Notes: generated by a model from the sequence alone, not told the origin. A stretch of 64,000 nt of DNA from Paenibacillus_AR mesotrionivorans (GCF_046098205.1 NZ_JBJURJ010000022.1:54121-118120); one strand, 5' to 3'; positions 16,099-24,309 are shown, counted from the stretch's first letter. Made by a program: numbers and translations.

Positions 16099-18975
16099 TT
16101 ATGGCCACAATACTCCTCTGACGTCGTAATCCCATCGGGGATAACGGGTGGTGAGGCCTTTGGCCTCCAGGGAAATCTTGACTCCCTCTCCCACCAGCAG
16201 ATCGGGAATAGTCACTGTCACCTTCTCATTTTTCTTCACAGCCACGGTTTTGCCTTGAGAGGAGGCCGGAGCCACCAGCTGCTTGGGCTGGCTTTCACTG
16301 CCCCAATACAGCATGACGGTTTGCGCCGAATTGTAGCGGGAGACATACTGATGGTTCAGATCATAAGCCTCTCCCGCCTTCAAATCCGCATCTCCCCGCA
16401 ATAAACCTGCGCAGGGATTAATTACATTTTTCCCGTTGATGGTCAATTCATTGTTGCAGGCGCCGGATTGGGCCAGGAAGGTATACCGTTCGGAAAACTG
16501 CGGGATCACGGTTCCGGCCCAACGGTAAGAGCCCGTTTTGGGCGGCAGATCACCGTTGTAGTTGATGTTGGAGACACGACGTTCATATACCTTCTTCTGG
16601 AAGGCCGCATCCTGGTAATATTCCTCCTTGAAGCTGCCCTTCTGCCTGTACGGATAGGTGCCCCAGGTGATCTTGGCGGTTCCGTCCACGTTGGAGACGA
16701 AGGTCAGCTCCGTTGAGCCGTTGGCATTTTTCTTCATGACAGGAGAGGAAATGACCGGCCCCTCCGCCGCCTCATCAATCAGGAGGAAACGGGGATAATC
16801 CACGGCATCCACCTGCACCGTGATGGTGGTATCCGTCGATTTGACGATTCCCAATCCCGAGGTGGTGCCGGTTATGGGATCATAGCTTTGAACACGGGCC
16901 CCCTTGCCGTTCACATTGGACAGGGTAAGCGTGAAGGCTTGCGGCGGCAGAGCGTATCTGGCCGGATCGGACACATTCTTCGTCGTATCCCAAACCTGGG
17001 CCACATCCCGGGTCACCACATAATACCCGATGGCAAACTTGCCGGCATCCAGCTGGTAGGGGAGGACAGCGAAGTCCTGGGACATATAAATATCCGGGTT
17101 CTCCTTGGTTCCGTTGCCCTTCACCACAACCTTGGGATTCTTCTGGGTCCATTCCTCCACCTTCAGAGGCCGCGGGTTTTCGATGTCCACACCGGGCTGC
17201 ATCAGCTTGGTTACATTAGCGATGGCCGCCAGCTGTGCGCCTGCTTTGGCCCGGACGGAATCCGTCAGCACATACTTGGCCTCCGCCAGCGCCGTGAAGA
17301 AGGCCTCCGGAATCACACCCAAGGAGCCGTCGCCGCCTTTGGCCGCGTAGATGGTATAGGTCTCGATGCCCTTATGGCCGAAAAAGGCGAAGCTGCGCAG
17401 GGTTGTTTTGGCTCCCATGCTGTGCATCAGACCGGCATAACCGGGATGTATGGAGCTCACTCCCAAGGACTGGAGCGCCTTGGACCATCCCTGACGGTCG
17501 AAGTTCCCCTCCGTCATCCATACCTCCGCCTGTTTGCCGTTGCCCGGATTGGCGTAGCGGAAATGCATCGGGAACGAATTGGGGAAAGGCTGCAGATCCC
17601 GGACCACATTCTCGGTTTTGTAGCCGGAGAACCAATATTCAGGGAAGGAGGCAATATGGCTGGGTACAAAATTGCTCCCCGGCACAATCTTGTTGGCGGA
17701 ATTGGGCTTCAGTGTGCCGTCCATCGTACCCAGGGCATTCAGTGTAGGTTCATCTTTTTTGGAATAGGCTTGCGGGTTAATCAAGGAGTTATTGTCCATA
17801 TAACCGGTGTAATAATGACGGCTGAAGCCGCTTTGTCCTGACCACTGCTCCACTCCGTTGTCCCATGGACGCTGATTGGAGAAGCCGCTGATCACCCGGA
17901 CACCCGGCAGATTGTTTTTGGAATCAGCGACAAGTGCGGCCGTATGCGGCAGCAGCACCTCGGAGCCCTTGATTTCCCGGTCCCCCTGCTTAAACGTGTG
18001 GTATTGGGAGAACTCCAGCTTGGGTGAATAATAATTGTTAATATCCAGAAAATGGGATCCAAAGGTCATTTCATTCCAGACCTCCATATCAAACCCGGCA
18101 TCAGCAGAATTTCCGGTATTCATCACCCGCTTCACGAAGGAGGCCGTATTCTTCACATAAGCGAGCCAGCCGTCCAGCGTTTCCTGGGCTGCAGGGTTGG
18201 GGGTACCATCTGCAAACACCGTTCCCCCTATGGGCTGGACAATAAGCTTGTTTAATTCAATGGCACCCGCAGACAGGGCCTTGGGAAGCGGCGCAGACAA
18301 CTGGCAGATTCCGGTAGCTGGATCGCAGCCGGTGATCACCGGATACATGGTCTGGTAAGCCATTCCCTTCAGTCCCGTATAACCGGGGACAATGCCGTTT
18401 ATGTTGTCCACTTGGATTTCCGTGCTGTCTTTAGGGGCAGCCTTCACCAATTGAACCTTCCAGCCTTTGGTCGGAACAGGGTTGCCGGAATTGGCGTTCA
18501 GGAGAATGAGGGGACGGATGTTATGCTTTTTGAGGGCCTGCAGAATAGTGGTAAACTGCTGCTCCCTGGCCGGGTCCAGCTTGGAGGGATCATCGTAGGT
18601 GTAATTCCCCCAGTTGATTTCCACACGGGCAGTTCCGAAACCCGCCTCCGACAGAAGCTGTGCCGTAGCATCCGCTTCATCAGGACTCACATTGAAGACA
18701 ATTCCCAGGGTTTCCCTCCATCTGTTGGCATCCCAGGTGTCCATATACGCCCGCCATGGCGAGTAGTAGAAGGAATGGGTGCCAAAATCAATTTCCTGCT
18801 GAATCCAGTCAGCATAAGGCATGGTCGTCCCTCCTTGTTTCGTGATGTTTTCCCCGGCGGCGAGGGCGGTCGTATCGGGGAAGATACGGGAATCTGCGGA
18901 GGGATAAAAAATAAGGACGGCAAGGAGCACAAGACATAACATGAATTTTGCGGCGGACAGCGGTTTCTTTTCCAA
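16099..18975 (-). CDS. Secreted glycoside hydrolase (GH-A clan, GH39/GH5-like) with PA14-like domain
   Basis: The protein has about 958 residues. The start is best placed at the TTG at 18975, 6-7 bases after AGAGAGGA; the ATG at 19005 has no ribosome site. A signal peptide follows (AAKFMLCLVLLAVLIFYPSA). The (beta/alpha)8 domain spans ~40-560, with the acid/base motif MEVWNEM and a nucleophile candidate in VWMTEGNFDRQGW. A beta domain follows. A PA14-like sugar-binding domain lies at ~770-900 (GSFKEEYYQDAAF ... YRWAGTVIPQFSERYTF). The promoter carries the shared operator, which ties it to the EPS regulon. A role in trimming or releasing the exopolysaccharide, like Pseudomonas PslG, is an inference; the family is not certain. 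Confidence 0.78.
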   Translation of the reverse strand: MEKKPLSAAKFMLCLVLLAVLIFYPSADSRIFPDTTALAAGENITKQGGTTMPYADWIQQEIDFGTHSFYYSPWRAYMDTWDANRWRETLGIVFNVSPDEADATAQLLSEAGFGTARVEINWGNYTYDDPSKLDPAREQQFTTILQALKKHNIRPLILLNANSGNPVPTKGWKVQLVKAAPKDSTEIQVDNINGIVPGYTGLKGMAYQTMYPVITGCDPATGICQLSAPLPKALSAGAIELNKLIVQPIGGTVFADGTPNPAAQETLDGWLAYVKNTASFVKRVMNTGNSADAGFDMEVWNEMTFGSHFLDINNYYSPKLEFSQYHTFKQGDREIKGSEVLLPHTAALVADSKNNLPGVRVISGFSNQRPWDNGVEQWSGQSGFSRHYYTGYMDNNSLINPQAYSKKDEPTLNALGTMDGTLKPNSANKIVPGSNFVPSHIASFPEYWFSGYKTENVVRDLQPFPNSFPMHFRYANPGNGKQAEVWMTEGNFDRQGWSKALQSLGVSSIHPGYAGLMHSMGAKTTLRSFAFFGHKGIETYTIYAAKGGDGSLGVIPEAFFTALAEAKYVLTDSVRAKAGAQLAAIANVTKLMQPGVDIENPRPLKVEEWTQKNPKVVVKGNGTKENPDIYMSQDFAVLPYQLDAGKFAIGYYVVTRDVAQVWDTTKNVSDPARYALPPQAFTLTLSNVNGKGARVQSYDPITGTTSGLGIVKSTDTTITVQVDAVDYPRFLLIDEAAEGPVISSPVMKKNANGSTELTFVSNVDGTAKITWGTYPYRQKGSFKEEYYQDAAFQKKVYERRVSNINYNGDLPPKTGSYRWAGTVIPQFSERYTFLAQSGACNNELTINGKNVINPCAGLLRGDADLKAGEAYDLNHQYVSRYNSAQTVMLYWGSESQPKQLVAPASSQGKTVAVKKNEKVTVTIPDLLVGEGVKISLEAKGLTTRYPRWDYDVRGVLWP

Positions 18976-19095
18976 CACAATTCCTCTCTTTCGTGCCCTC
19001 GTCATATGCTATGCCCACAGGCGGACGGGGGACTCCATTATTTGTCCCATTTAGGGACTTTTCTTTTGGAAGCAAATTTATTATGATATATATAT

Positions 19096-19131
19096 GATAC
19101 ACATTGTATCGGAAAAACCGGGGAGTTTCAA
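19096..19131 (-). promoter_or_regulatory. Glycoside hydrolase promoter overlapping the operator
   Basis: On the minus strand TTGAAA (19131-19126) and TACAAT (19108-19103) are separated by 17 bases. The -10 box is inside the perfect palindrome GATACAATGTGTATC (19096-19110). Binding would directly occlude the -10 element. Confidence 0.8.
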
Positions 19132-19231
19132 TAATTCCTGCTTATACCATCTCCTCGAATCGGCGACTTTATCAGGATATTGCATATTCCAAGGCATAAA
19201 TCGGGATCTACTTTGGACGGAAGGCGATATC

Positions 19232-19261
19232 TATAATAAAAGCTTATGTATAGAGAAAGGG
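19232..19261 (+). promoter_or_regulatory. Probable -10 box and ribosome site of the XRE gene
   Basis: A perfect TATAAT (19232-19237) stands 32 bases before the XRE start, with no good -35 at the usual distance. AAAGGGG precedes the ATG by 6 bases. No copy of the shared palindrome lies on this promoter, so autoregulation is not evident. Confidence 0.45.
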
Positions 19262-19268
19262 GTAAGAT

Positions 19269-19505
19269 ATGATCACCTGCGGGGAACAGATTACCTATTT
19301 GCGGGAGCAAAAGGGACTTACTCAGGAGGAGCTTGCTAACAAGCTGGGAATTTCCCGTTCCGCCCTCTCCCATTATGAGAAAAATCGGAGAGAGCCGGAG
19401 TTTCAGCTTCTGAGTGACATTGCGGATTTATTCGGGGTATCCCTGGACTTCCTTTTCGGGCGAACACCGAAGCATACGGATTATGAAGAAACCCGTGACC
19501 TGTAG
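19269..19505 (+). CDS. Small XRE-family transcriptional regulator
   Basis: The protein has 78 residues and is essentially a single helix-turn-helix domain: LTQEELANKLGISRSALSHY followed by EKNRREPEFQLLSDIADLFG, with a short tail (LDFLFGRTPKH). There is no TPR, sensor or peptidase domain, so it cannot bind a peptide in the Rgg/PlcR way. XRE repressors of the 434 and PBSX type bind palindromes with ACAA/TTGT cores, which matches the 15-bp operator found on five nearby promoters. It lies between the operator upstream of the hydrolase and the one upstream of the peptide gene. Control of those five promoters is inferred from position and motif type. Confidence 0.88.
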   Translation: MITCGEQITYLREQKGLTQEELANKLGISRSALSHYEKNRREPEFQLLSDIADLFGVSLDFLFGRTPKHTDYEETRDL

Positions 19506-19554
19506 GACATCCGATTGCCAAAAAAAAGATTCTGCAAAAATCTTGCATTTCGGC

Positions 19555-19607
19555 TTTACAAGTGAAAAAGGATCTTGTATATTATCTACAAAGATACATT
19601 TTGTATC
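19555..19607 (+). promoter_or_regulatory. Peptide gene promoter and operator
   Basis: TTTACA (19555-19560) and TATATT (19578-19583) are 17 bases apart. The palindrome GATACATTTTGTATC (19593-19607) begins 10 bases after the -10 box, over the initial transcribed region. Its sequence is identical to the site in front of the maturation operon. Confidence 0.83.
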
Positions 19608-19633
19608 TTTAATACGAGAAAGGGTGATACAAT

Positions 19634-19795
19634 ATGAAGCTGAACTATGTGAAACCGGCAGTACTGGAGCATGCTCCCATCGCTTTCGAAACAGCAGTGT
19701 CTTCCTGCAATCCTCCCAGCGTACCGGTTAATGCTCCCGGCATTGGGGATATCTGCGTGAACCCTGACCAAACCTGGGAGCCTTACAACCCGTAA
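19634..19795 (+). CDS. Putative RiPP precursor peptide, 53 residues
   Basis: The frame starts at an ATG with AAAGGG 8-10 bases upstream and ends at TAA. The first part, MKLNYVKPAVLEHAPIAFET, matches the Y-x-K-P...L...T leader pattern of lasso-type precursors such as paeninodin, which PqqD-like RRE proteins bind. Thr20 is where lasso leaders have their penultimate Thr. The remainder is a Pro/Val/Asn-rich core with Cys25 and Cys41, three Ser (23, 24, 29), and the ending NPDQTWEPYNP. There is no Asp/Glu at core positions 7-9, so a lasso ring is not expected. It has its own regulated promoter, a strong 3' hairpin and a terminator. Modification by the enzymes at 13334-15968 is inferred. Confidence 0.8.
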   Translation: MKLNYVKPAVLEHAPIAFETAVSSCNPPSVPVNAPGIGDICVNPDQTWEPYNP

Positions 19796-19817
19796 GATGG
19801 CCCACTATGGACAGCGG

Positions 19818-19880
19818 GCATCCATATAAGGGCGTTCCCCCTTCTTTCCCCAGTTTGCCGGGGACGCCCTTGCGGGATGC
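19818..19880 (+). other. Strong 3' hairpin downstream of the peptide gene
   Basis: GCATCC (19818-19823) pairs with GGATGC (19875-19880), and inside it AAGGGCG-T-TCCCC pairs with GGGGA-CGCCCTT with one bulge. No T-run follows. It may protect the short peptide mRNA from 3' decay or act as a partial terminator. Confidence 0.65.
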
Positions 19881-19909
19881 ACGTCTACAATTGAAGAAAA
19901 GTTCACTCC

Positions 19910-19942
19910 GGTCTGAGGCGTTGTCTCAGGCTTTTTTGTTTT
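19910..19942 (+). terminator. Terminator after the peptide gene
   Basis: GGTCTGAG-GCGTTGT-CTCAGGCT, an 8-bp stem with two G-U pairs, runs into TTTTTTGTTTTG. It ends about 150 bases after the peptide stop codon. Confidence 0.7.
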
Positions 19943-19998
19943 GTGATAAACTGGTAGAAGCAACCATCATCATCCCCCAACTAGGAGGCGTTACCGGA

Positions 19999-20626
19999 AT
20001 GGATCCCCAATGGCTGGTCTGGGCCAAGCAGATTCAGGCCATATCCCAATCGGGACTGGCCTATGTGAAGGATATCTACGATAAGGAGCGTTACGAAATG
20101 CTCCGGGAGCTTGCAATTGAGATCATGGAGCAGTATACAGACGCAGACAAGGAACATATCCGGATGGCCTTCGCCTCGGATACGGGCTATGCCACACCCA
20201 AAACCGACATCCGGGCCGTTGTGATGCAGGAGGGCAAGCTTCTTTTGGTGCGGGAGCGGACCGACGGCGGCTGGGCCCTTCCCGGCGGCTGGGCGGATAT
20301 AGGGTACTCCCCGTTCCAGATAGCTGTGAAGGAAACCCGGGAGGAGTCGGGCTACGAGGTGAAAGCCGACCGGCTGCTGGCTGTATTGGACAAACAAAAA
20401 CCACGGGCACCCGCCGTCCCCGTGGCATATCTACAAAATATTTATCGCCTGCTCCATTGTGGGAGGCGCCGCTGCAGCCGGCGAGGGTACCCTGGAAACC
20501 TCCGAGGTGGGCTTTTTCTCTCCGGACAGCCTGCCCCCCTTATCGGCAGAGCGCAATACGGTAGAACAGCTGCAAACCATGGTCCGGCTATATCTGGACC
20601 CCCAAGCCCAGCCATTGTGTGATTAA
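19999..20626 (+). pseudogene. Nudix hydrolase, frameshifted near 20401
   Basis: The start ATG at 19999 follows TAGGAGG by 10 bases. An N-terminal helical region (MDPQWLVWAKQIQAISQSG) precedes the Nudix domain (DIRAVVMQEGKLLLVRERTD). The Nudix box is GGWADIGYSPFQIAVKETRE followed by ESGYEV, intact. After LLAVLDKQK the frame goes wrong. Reading one base later at 20402 restores HGHPPSPWHIYKIFIAC, the expected continuation, up to a TAA at 20624-20626. One extra C in AAAAACCAC explains it. Either a recent mutation or a sequencing error would give this. Relatives hydrolyse ADP-ribose or similar, consistent with the NAD salvage genes next door. Confidence 0.8.
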
Positions 20627-20634
20627 CTCCGTTT

Positions 20635-22080
20635 TCAGCCCCCGCGGCGGTGCAGAAGCTCCATCTTTTTGTCCCAGGCGGCAATGCTGAGATCCACCGG
20701 GTAAACGGCCGGGTTCAGCTTGCGCAGATATTCCGGCCAGAACAGGGACAGCTGCTGCTTGTGATAGAGACGGATTTCCTCCAGAGAAGGCAGCTTCGAA
20801 ACCAGCTCCCCGTCACGGAAGACGGGCTGCAGCAGGGCCATCGCTTCGTAGTCCTCCACAAACTTGTGCAGATAGGGGTGAATCGGGTCGAACAGCTTGA
20901 TCCGCGCCCCCTGCTTCACATCCTCTTCCCCGTCCAGGGCAATGTAGTCCGCCTCGGCTTTCCTCGTTTTCCTGTCCACAATCCGGTACAGCTCCTTCTT
21001 GCCGGGGGTGGTCACCTTCTCCGGATTGCCCGAAACCTTGATGACCGGCTCATAGCTGCCATCCGCCTTCTCACGGGCCGTGAGCTTGTAAACTCCGCCC
21101 AAGGACGGCTGGTCTGCAGCGGTAATCAGCTGGGTCCCTACACCCCAGGCATCAATCCGCGCCCCTTGGGCCTTCAGGTTAAAAATCACATGTTCGTCCA
21201 GATCATTGGAGGCCATGATCTTGGTGTCCGGAAAGCCTGCCTCATCCAGCATCCGTCTGGCCTGCTGGGACAGATAGGCCAGATCCCCGCTGTCGAGACG
21301 GATGCCCGACAGCTTCTTGCCTTGGGCGGCCAGCTTGCGGCCTACCTTGATGGCGTTGGGCACGCCGCTTTTGAGCGTATCATAGGTATCCACCAGCAGC
21401 GTCACCTGATCGGGCAGCGCCTCGGCATAACGGAGGAAAGCCTCCTCCTCTTCGGCATGGGCCTGGACCCAGGCATGGGCATGGGTGCCCTTGGTAGGAA
21501 TGCCGAAGAGCTTGCCGGCCCGCAGGTTGGAGGTGCCGTGGAAGCCGGCGATATAAGCGGCACGCGCCCCCCATATAGCCGCGTCCGCCTCCTGCGCCCG
21601 GCGGGTGCCGAACTCCAGGAGCGAATCCTCTCCTGCCACCAGTTTCACCCGTGCGGCCTTGGTGGCGATGAGGGTCTGATAGTTCATGAAGTTCAGGATC
21701 GCCGTCTCCACCAGCTGCGCCTCAAAAATCCGGGCCTCCACCCGGATCAGCGGCTCGTTGGGGAATACCAGCGTCCCCTCCGGCACCGCATGCAGATGGC
21801 CGGTGAAGCGGAACTCCCGGAGCGCATCCAGAAACTCCGGCCGGTAGTTCTCCTCCTGCTCCGCCAGGTACGCCACATCCTCTTCGGTAAAGCGAAGCTC
21901 CCGGATGTAGGCTGCAATCCGCTCCAGACCGGCAAACACGCCAAAACCGTTGCCGAAGGGCAGCTTGCGGAAATAAGCCTCGAACACCGCCATGCGGTTG
22001 TGGGTTCCCTGCACCCAATGGGCATACATCATATTGATCTGATATTTATCCGTATGAAGCGCGTAATCGCCGTAGCTCAT
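20635..22080 (-). CDS. pncB: Nicotinate phosphoribosyltransferase
   Basis: The protein converts nicotinate and PRPP to nicotinate mononucleotide. It has 481 residues, starting MSYGDYALHTDKYQINMMYA, the Firmicutes-type opening (L-x-T-D-x-Y-x-x-x-M). GTSNLRAGKLFGIPTKGTHA and LSGIRLDSGDLAYLS are the phosphoribosyl-binding and catalytic stretches. The ATG follows AAAGGAGG by 7 bases. It is downstream of pncA by 31 bases and forms one NAD salvage operon with it. Confidence 0.95.
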   Translation of the reverse strand: MSYGDYALHTDKYQINMMYAHWVQGTHNRMAVFEAYFRKLPFGNGFGVFAGLERIAAYIRELRFTEEDVAYLAEQEENYRPEFLDALREFRFTGHLHAVPEGTLVFPNEPLIRVEARIFEAQLVETAILNFMNYQTLIATKAARVKLVAGEDSLLEFGTRRAQEADAAIWGARAAYIAGFHGTSNLRAGKLFGIPTKGTHAHAWVQAHAEEEEAFLRYAEALPDQVTLLVDTYDTLKSGVPNAIKVGRKLAAQGKKLSGIRLDSGDLAYLSQQARRMLDEAGFPDTKIMASNDLDEHVIFNLKAQGARIDAWGVGTQLITAADQPSLGGVYKLTAREKADGSYEPVIKVSGNPEKVTTPGKKELYRIVDRKTRKAEADYIALDGEEDVKQGARIKLFDPIHPYLHKFVEDYEAMALLQPVFRDGELVSKLPSLEEIRLYHKQQLSLFWPEYLRKLNPAVYPVDLSIAAWDKKMELLHRRGG

Positions 22081-22111
22081 GTTAGTCCCTCCTTTGTGTC
22101 CTTACCCTCTC

Positions 22112-22678
22112 TTATTCCAGGCTTCCGTTTTCCTCTGCACCCGCTGCCACTACCGTTGCTCCCAGGGTACCCCGGAAATGCCCCAACGCCCATTCATGCC
22201 CTGCCGGGTTGAAGCTGGCTACGGCATCCTCATGAACGACCAGCTGAAAGCCTTTATTGTAGCCGTCTACAGCGGTGTGGAGCACACAAATGTCGGTGCA
22301 CACCCCCACCAGGTGAAGCTCGGTAATGCCCCGCTCCCGGAGACGCTGCTCCAGATCTGTTCCGCAGAAGGCGCTGTATCTGGTTTTGTCCATCCAATAG
22401 ATGCTGCTCTTGTGCTGCTCATAAACCTGCTCGAGCTTTCCGTACAGCTTGCGCCCATCGGTTCCCCGGATATTATGGGGCAAAAACAGCTTGCTCTCGG
22501 GATGCCAGGGATCATTGCGCTCATGCAGATCCACTGCCATCACCACAAAATCCCCCTGCTCCGCAAAGTCCCCGGTCAGCCGGCTGATCCGGTCTTCAAT
22601 GGCAATGCCCGGTTCGCCGCAGGGCAATGCCCCCGTTACAAAATCCACTGTATAATCAATCACAATCAGCGCTCGCAT
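22112..22678 (-). CDS. pncA: Nicotinamidase (isochorismatase family)
   Basis: The protein hydrolyses nicotinamide to nicotinate, the substrate of the enzyme encoded next. It has 188 residues from the ATG at 22678 (MRALIVIDYTVDFVTGALP); an upstream ATG at 22687 directly abuts GGGAGG and cannot be used. The catalytic Asp is in VIDYTVDF and the nucleophile Cys in LVGVCTDICVLHTA, with the conserved cis-peptide region before it. The VDLHERND stretch, with its Asp and His, fits the metal-binding site. Length and order are typical of Bacillus PncA-like proteins. Confidence 0.93.
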   Translation of the reverse strand: MRALIVIDYTVDFVTGALPCGEPGIAIEDRISRLTGDFAEQGDFVVMAVDLHERNDPWHPESKLFLPHNIRGTDGRKLYGKLEQVYEQHKSSIYWMDKTRYSAFCGTDLEQRLRERGITELHLVGVCTDICVLHTAVDGYNKGFQLVVHEDAVASFNPAGHEWALGHFRGTLGATVVAAGAEENGSLE

Positions 22679-22871
22679 ATGCTTCATCCTCCCTGACTGC
22701 CTGAGGCAGCTTATTTTAACAACATAATATTATACTTTTGATATTATTAATATGACATTATTAAGCGTTGGTGTCAACTAATTTAAAATTATTTTAGACC
22801 GTTTGTCACCTTTTTTCCATTCTGAGCATAAATATGTTTTGTTGAATACTGATGATACGAGGTGGAGAAAC

Positions 22872-23054
22872 GTGCTGTTACTGGTGGACAAAAAGGACCG
22901 AGCCCATGCCGTGGCTACTCTGGACCAGATGGGACTCAATCAGATCGCCGACTGGATCAAAGCGCTGCCCGAGAACAAGTGGGAGCAGATGTTCCATTCC
23001 CGCTGGCCGACGCTGGCCAAACAATGCGGTATTTTGGAAGAAGAGCAGGTTTAG
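22872..23054 (+). CDS. Small conserved-looking protein of unknown function
   Basis: The protein has 60 residues from a GTG at 22872, which has GAGGTGGAG 4 bases upstream; longer readings to 22803 have no ribosome site. The sequence includes KKDRAHAVATLDQMGLNQIA and ends GILEEEQV. It is soluble, charged and probably helical. An intrinsic terminator follows at 23090. It stands alone between the divergent pncA promoter and a convergent gene. I do not recognise the family. Confidence 0.6.
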   Translation: MLLLVDKKDRAHAVATLDQMGLNQIADWIKALPENKWEQMFHSRWPTLAKQCGILEEEQV

Positions 23055-23089
23055 GCCCATCCTCTCTCCCATATGCCCCATCCGGCGAT

Positions 23090-23127
23090 AATCCCGCCTT
23101 CCTTCCGGGGAATGCGGGATTTTTTTG
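23090..23127 (+). terminator. Intrinsic terminator after the small gene
   Basis: ATCCCGC (23091-23097) pairs with GCGGGAT (23114-23120) and is followed by seven T bases. Confidence 0.85.
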
Positions 23128-23199
23128 GTATACCCGGATTACCCTGTCCGAATACGCAAAAGCCGCCAGGTGAAATTACACCCGACGGCTTCTTATTCT

Positions 23200-24309
23200 T
23201 TAATGGAACGAAGAGGTATCCAGCTGGGGCGGAACCAGACCTGCCATGTCATAGCAGAAGGAGCGGATCAGGAGGGCTTGGGTTCCGGCATTCATGTCGC
23301 CCTCAGCCAATCCTAGTCCAAGCGGTACGGCCTTGGGCATCTCCGGATAAAATTCCCCTTCCTTCACCTGAGCCACATTCGTGGCGGCCGGGGAATGGCC
23401 CAGCTCACGGGAGAAACCGCCGTCAGCCTGACGCAGCCGTCCCATGTTGCGGATTGTAATTTCGAGAATTTCCTCGAATTCCTCCGGAGGGATCTCCGGG
23501 CGCATGTACCCCAGCAGGTTAATGGGATTGCGGATATAGCACATATCCCGGGCGGTTTCCTCCCGCAGAATGCGGAGCATGCTCCGGTACATCACTTCCC
23601 CGCGGGGCATGGGCATTCCATAGCGGCTGTAGAAGGTCTCCAGCTTGAAGGACCCCGAAATGCGGACATATCCGCTTCCTGCACCCCAAAGCCCTGTTTC
23701 CGGATCTTGAATCCGTGCGAAAAAATCGAAGGCCCGTTTCAGATATTCCTTCTGTTCGTCCTTCGGCAGCTGGCCGATATAGGGTCCTGAGTTGCACAAA
23801 CGGTCACAGCCCCGCCAGCTGTTGGTCAGCGGCATAGCATTCAACCAAGCTTCATAGGTATCCGGGGATTTCATATATTCAGGCATCGTGTTCATTTTTT
23901 GAGGAAGCGGGTACAAGGGAGCACCTCCCAGCTTGCGCAGGGCACCTACACTGTAGCTCAACGCCCGGCCCACCATCACATCGTCATCCCGCATATCGGG
24001 ATTTTCTTCATAGAAATAACCGCTGGCGGAATCCTGCTTGTTCTGGAAGAAACGGATCGCCTTCTCTTTCTTCGCGGCTTCCCATCCTTCAAGCAGCCCG
24101 ACCCGCTCCAGTATATTCAAGGCTTGGGAGGAGGATTCGATATCCGGAAGCTGGTTCAAGCTCCGCGAGCTGCGGGCATAGAAAAAACCGCCGCTTTCGT
24201 GATCGTACTGCCCCTTCATCCATTCGAAAAAGCCGTCAAACAACCCGTCCATTTGGTTAAGAAGCGCCACTGTCCTATCGGTAATGACCTTCTGGTTTGC
24301 CACGCCCAT
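23200..24309 (-). CDS. Uncharacterised protein, likely alpha/alpha-toroid fold
   Basis: The protein has 369 residues and no signal peptide or membrane segment. Repeated Gly-rich turns such as DHESGGFFYARSS, SASGYFYEENP, DPETGLWGAGSGY and ADGGFSRELGHS, each between helices, are the pattern of alpha/alpha barrels found in some terpene cyclases, prenyltransferases and glycoside hydrolases. No catalytic motif was recognised. The ATG at 24309 is only 3 bases from AAGGAG, so the GTG at 24303 may be the real start. It follows the AraC sensor gene in the same direction with a 70-base gap, so a role in the same sugar-utilisation locus is plausible. Confidence 0.6.
   Translation of the reverse strand: MGVANQKVITDRTVALLNQMDGLFDGFFEWMKGQYDHESGGFFYARSSRSLNQLPDIESSSQALNILERVGLLEGWEAAKKEKAIRFFQNKQDSASGYFYEENPDMRDDDVMVGRALSYSVGALRKLGGAPLYPLPQKMNTMPEYMKSPDTYEAWLNAMPLTNSWRGCDRLCNSGPYIGQLPKDEQKEYLKRAFDFFARIQDPETGLWGAGSGYVRISGSFKLETFYSRYGMPMPRGEVMYRSMLRILREETARDMCYIRNPINLLGYMRPEIPPEEFEEILEITIRNMGRLRQADGGFSRELGHSPAATNVAQVKEGEFYPEMPKAVPLGLGLAEGDMNAGTQALLIRSFCYDMAGLVPPQLDTSSFH

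Noticed and set aside
19003..19005. ATG at 19005 as start of the glycoside hydrolase
   Set aside because: No ribosome site precedes it, while AGAGAGGA stands 6-7 bases before the in-frame TTG at 18975, directly before the signal peptide.
19096..19607. Prophage remnant suggested by the XRE gene and PBSX-like operators
   Set aside because: No other phage genes are present; every operator lies on a promoter of a non-phage gene.
19634..19795. Calling the peptide a lasso peptide
   Set aside because: The leader fits, but the core has no Asp/Glu at position 7-9 for the isopeptide bond, and no lasso cyclase or B2 protease gene exists in the window.
22690..22800. NrtR-type operator before pncA
   Set aside because: The AT-rich stretch has short ATATTATTAATAT-like repeats, but I could not find the GTC-N7-GAC core expected for NrtR.
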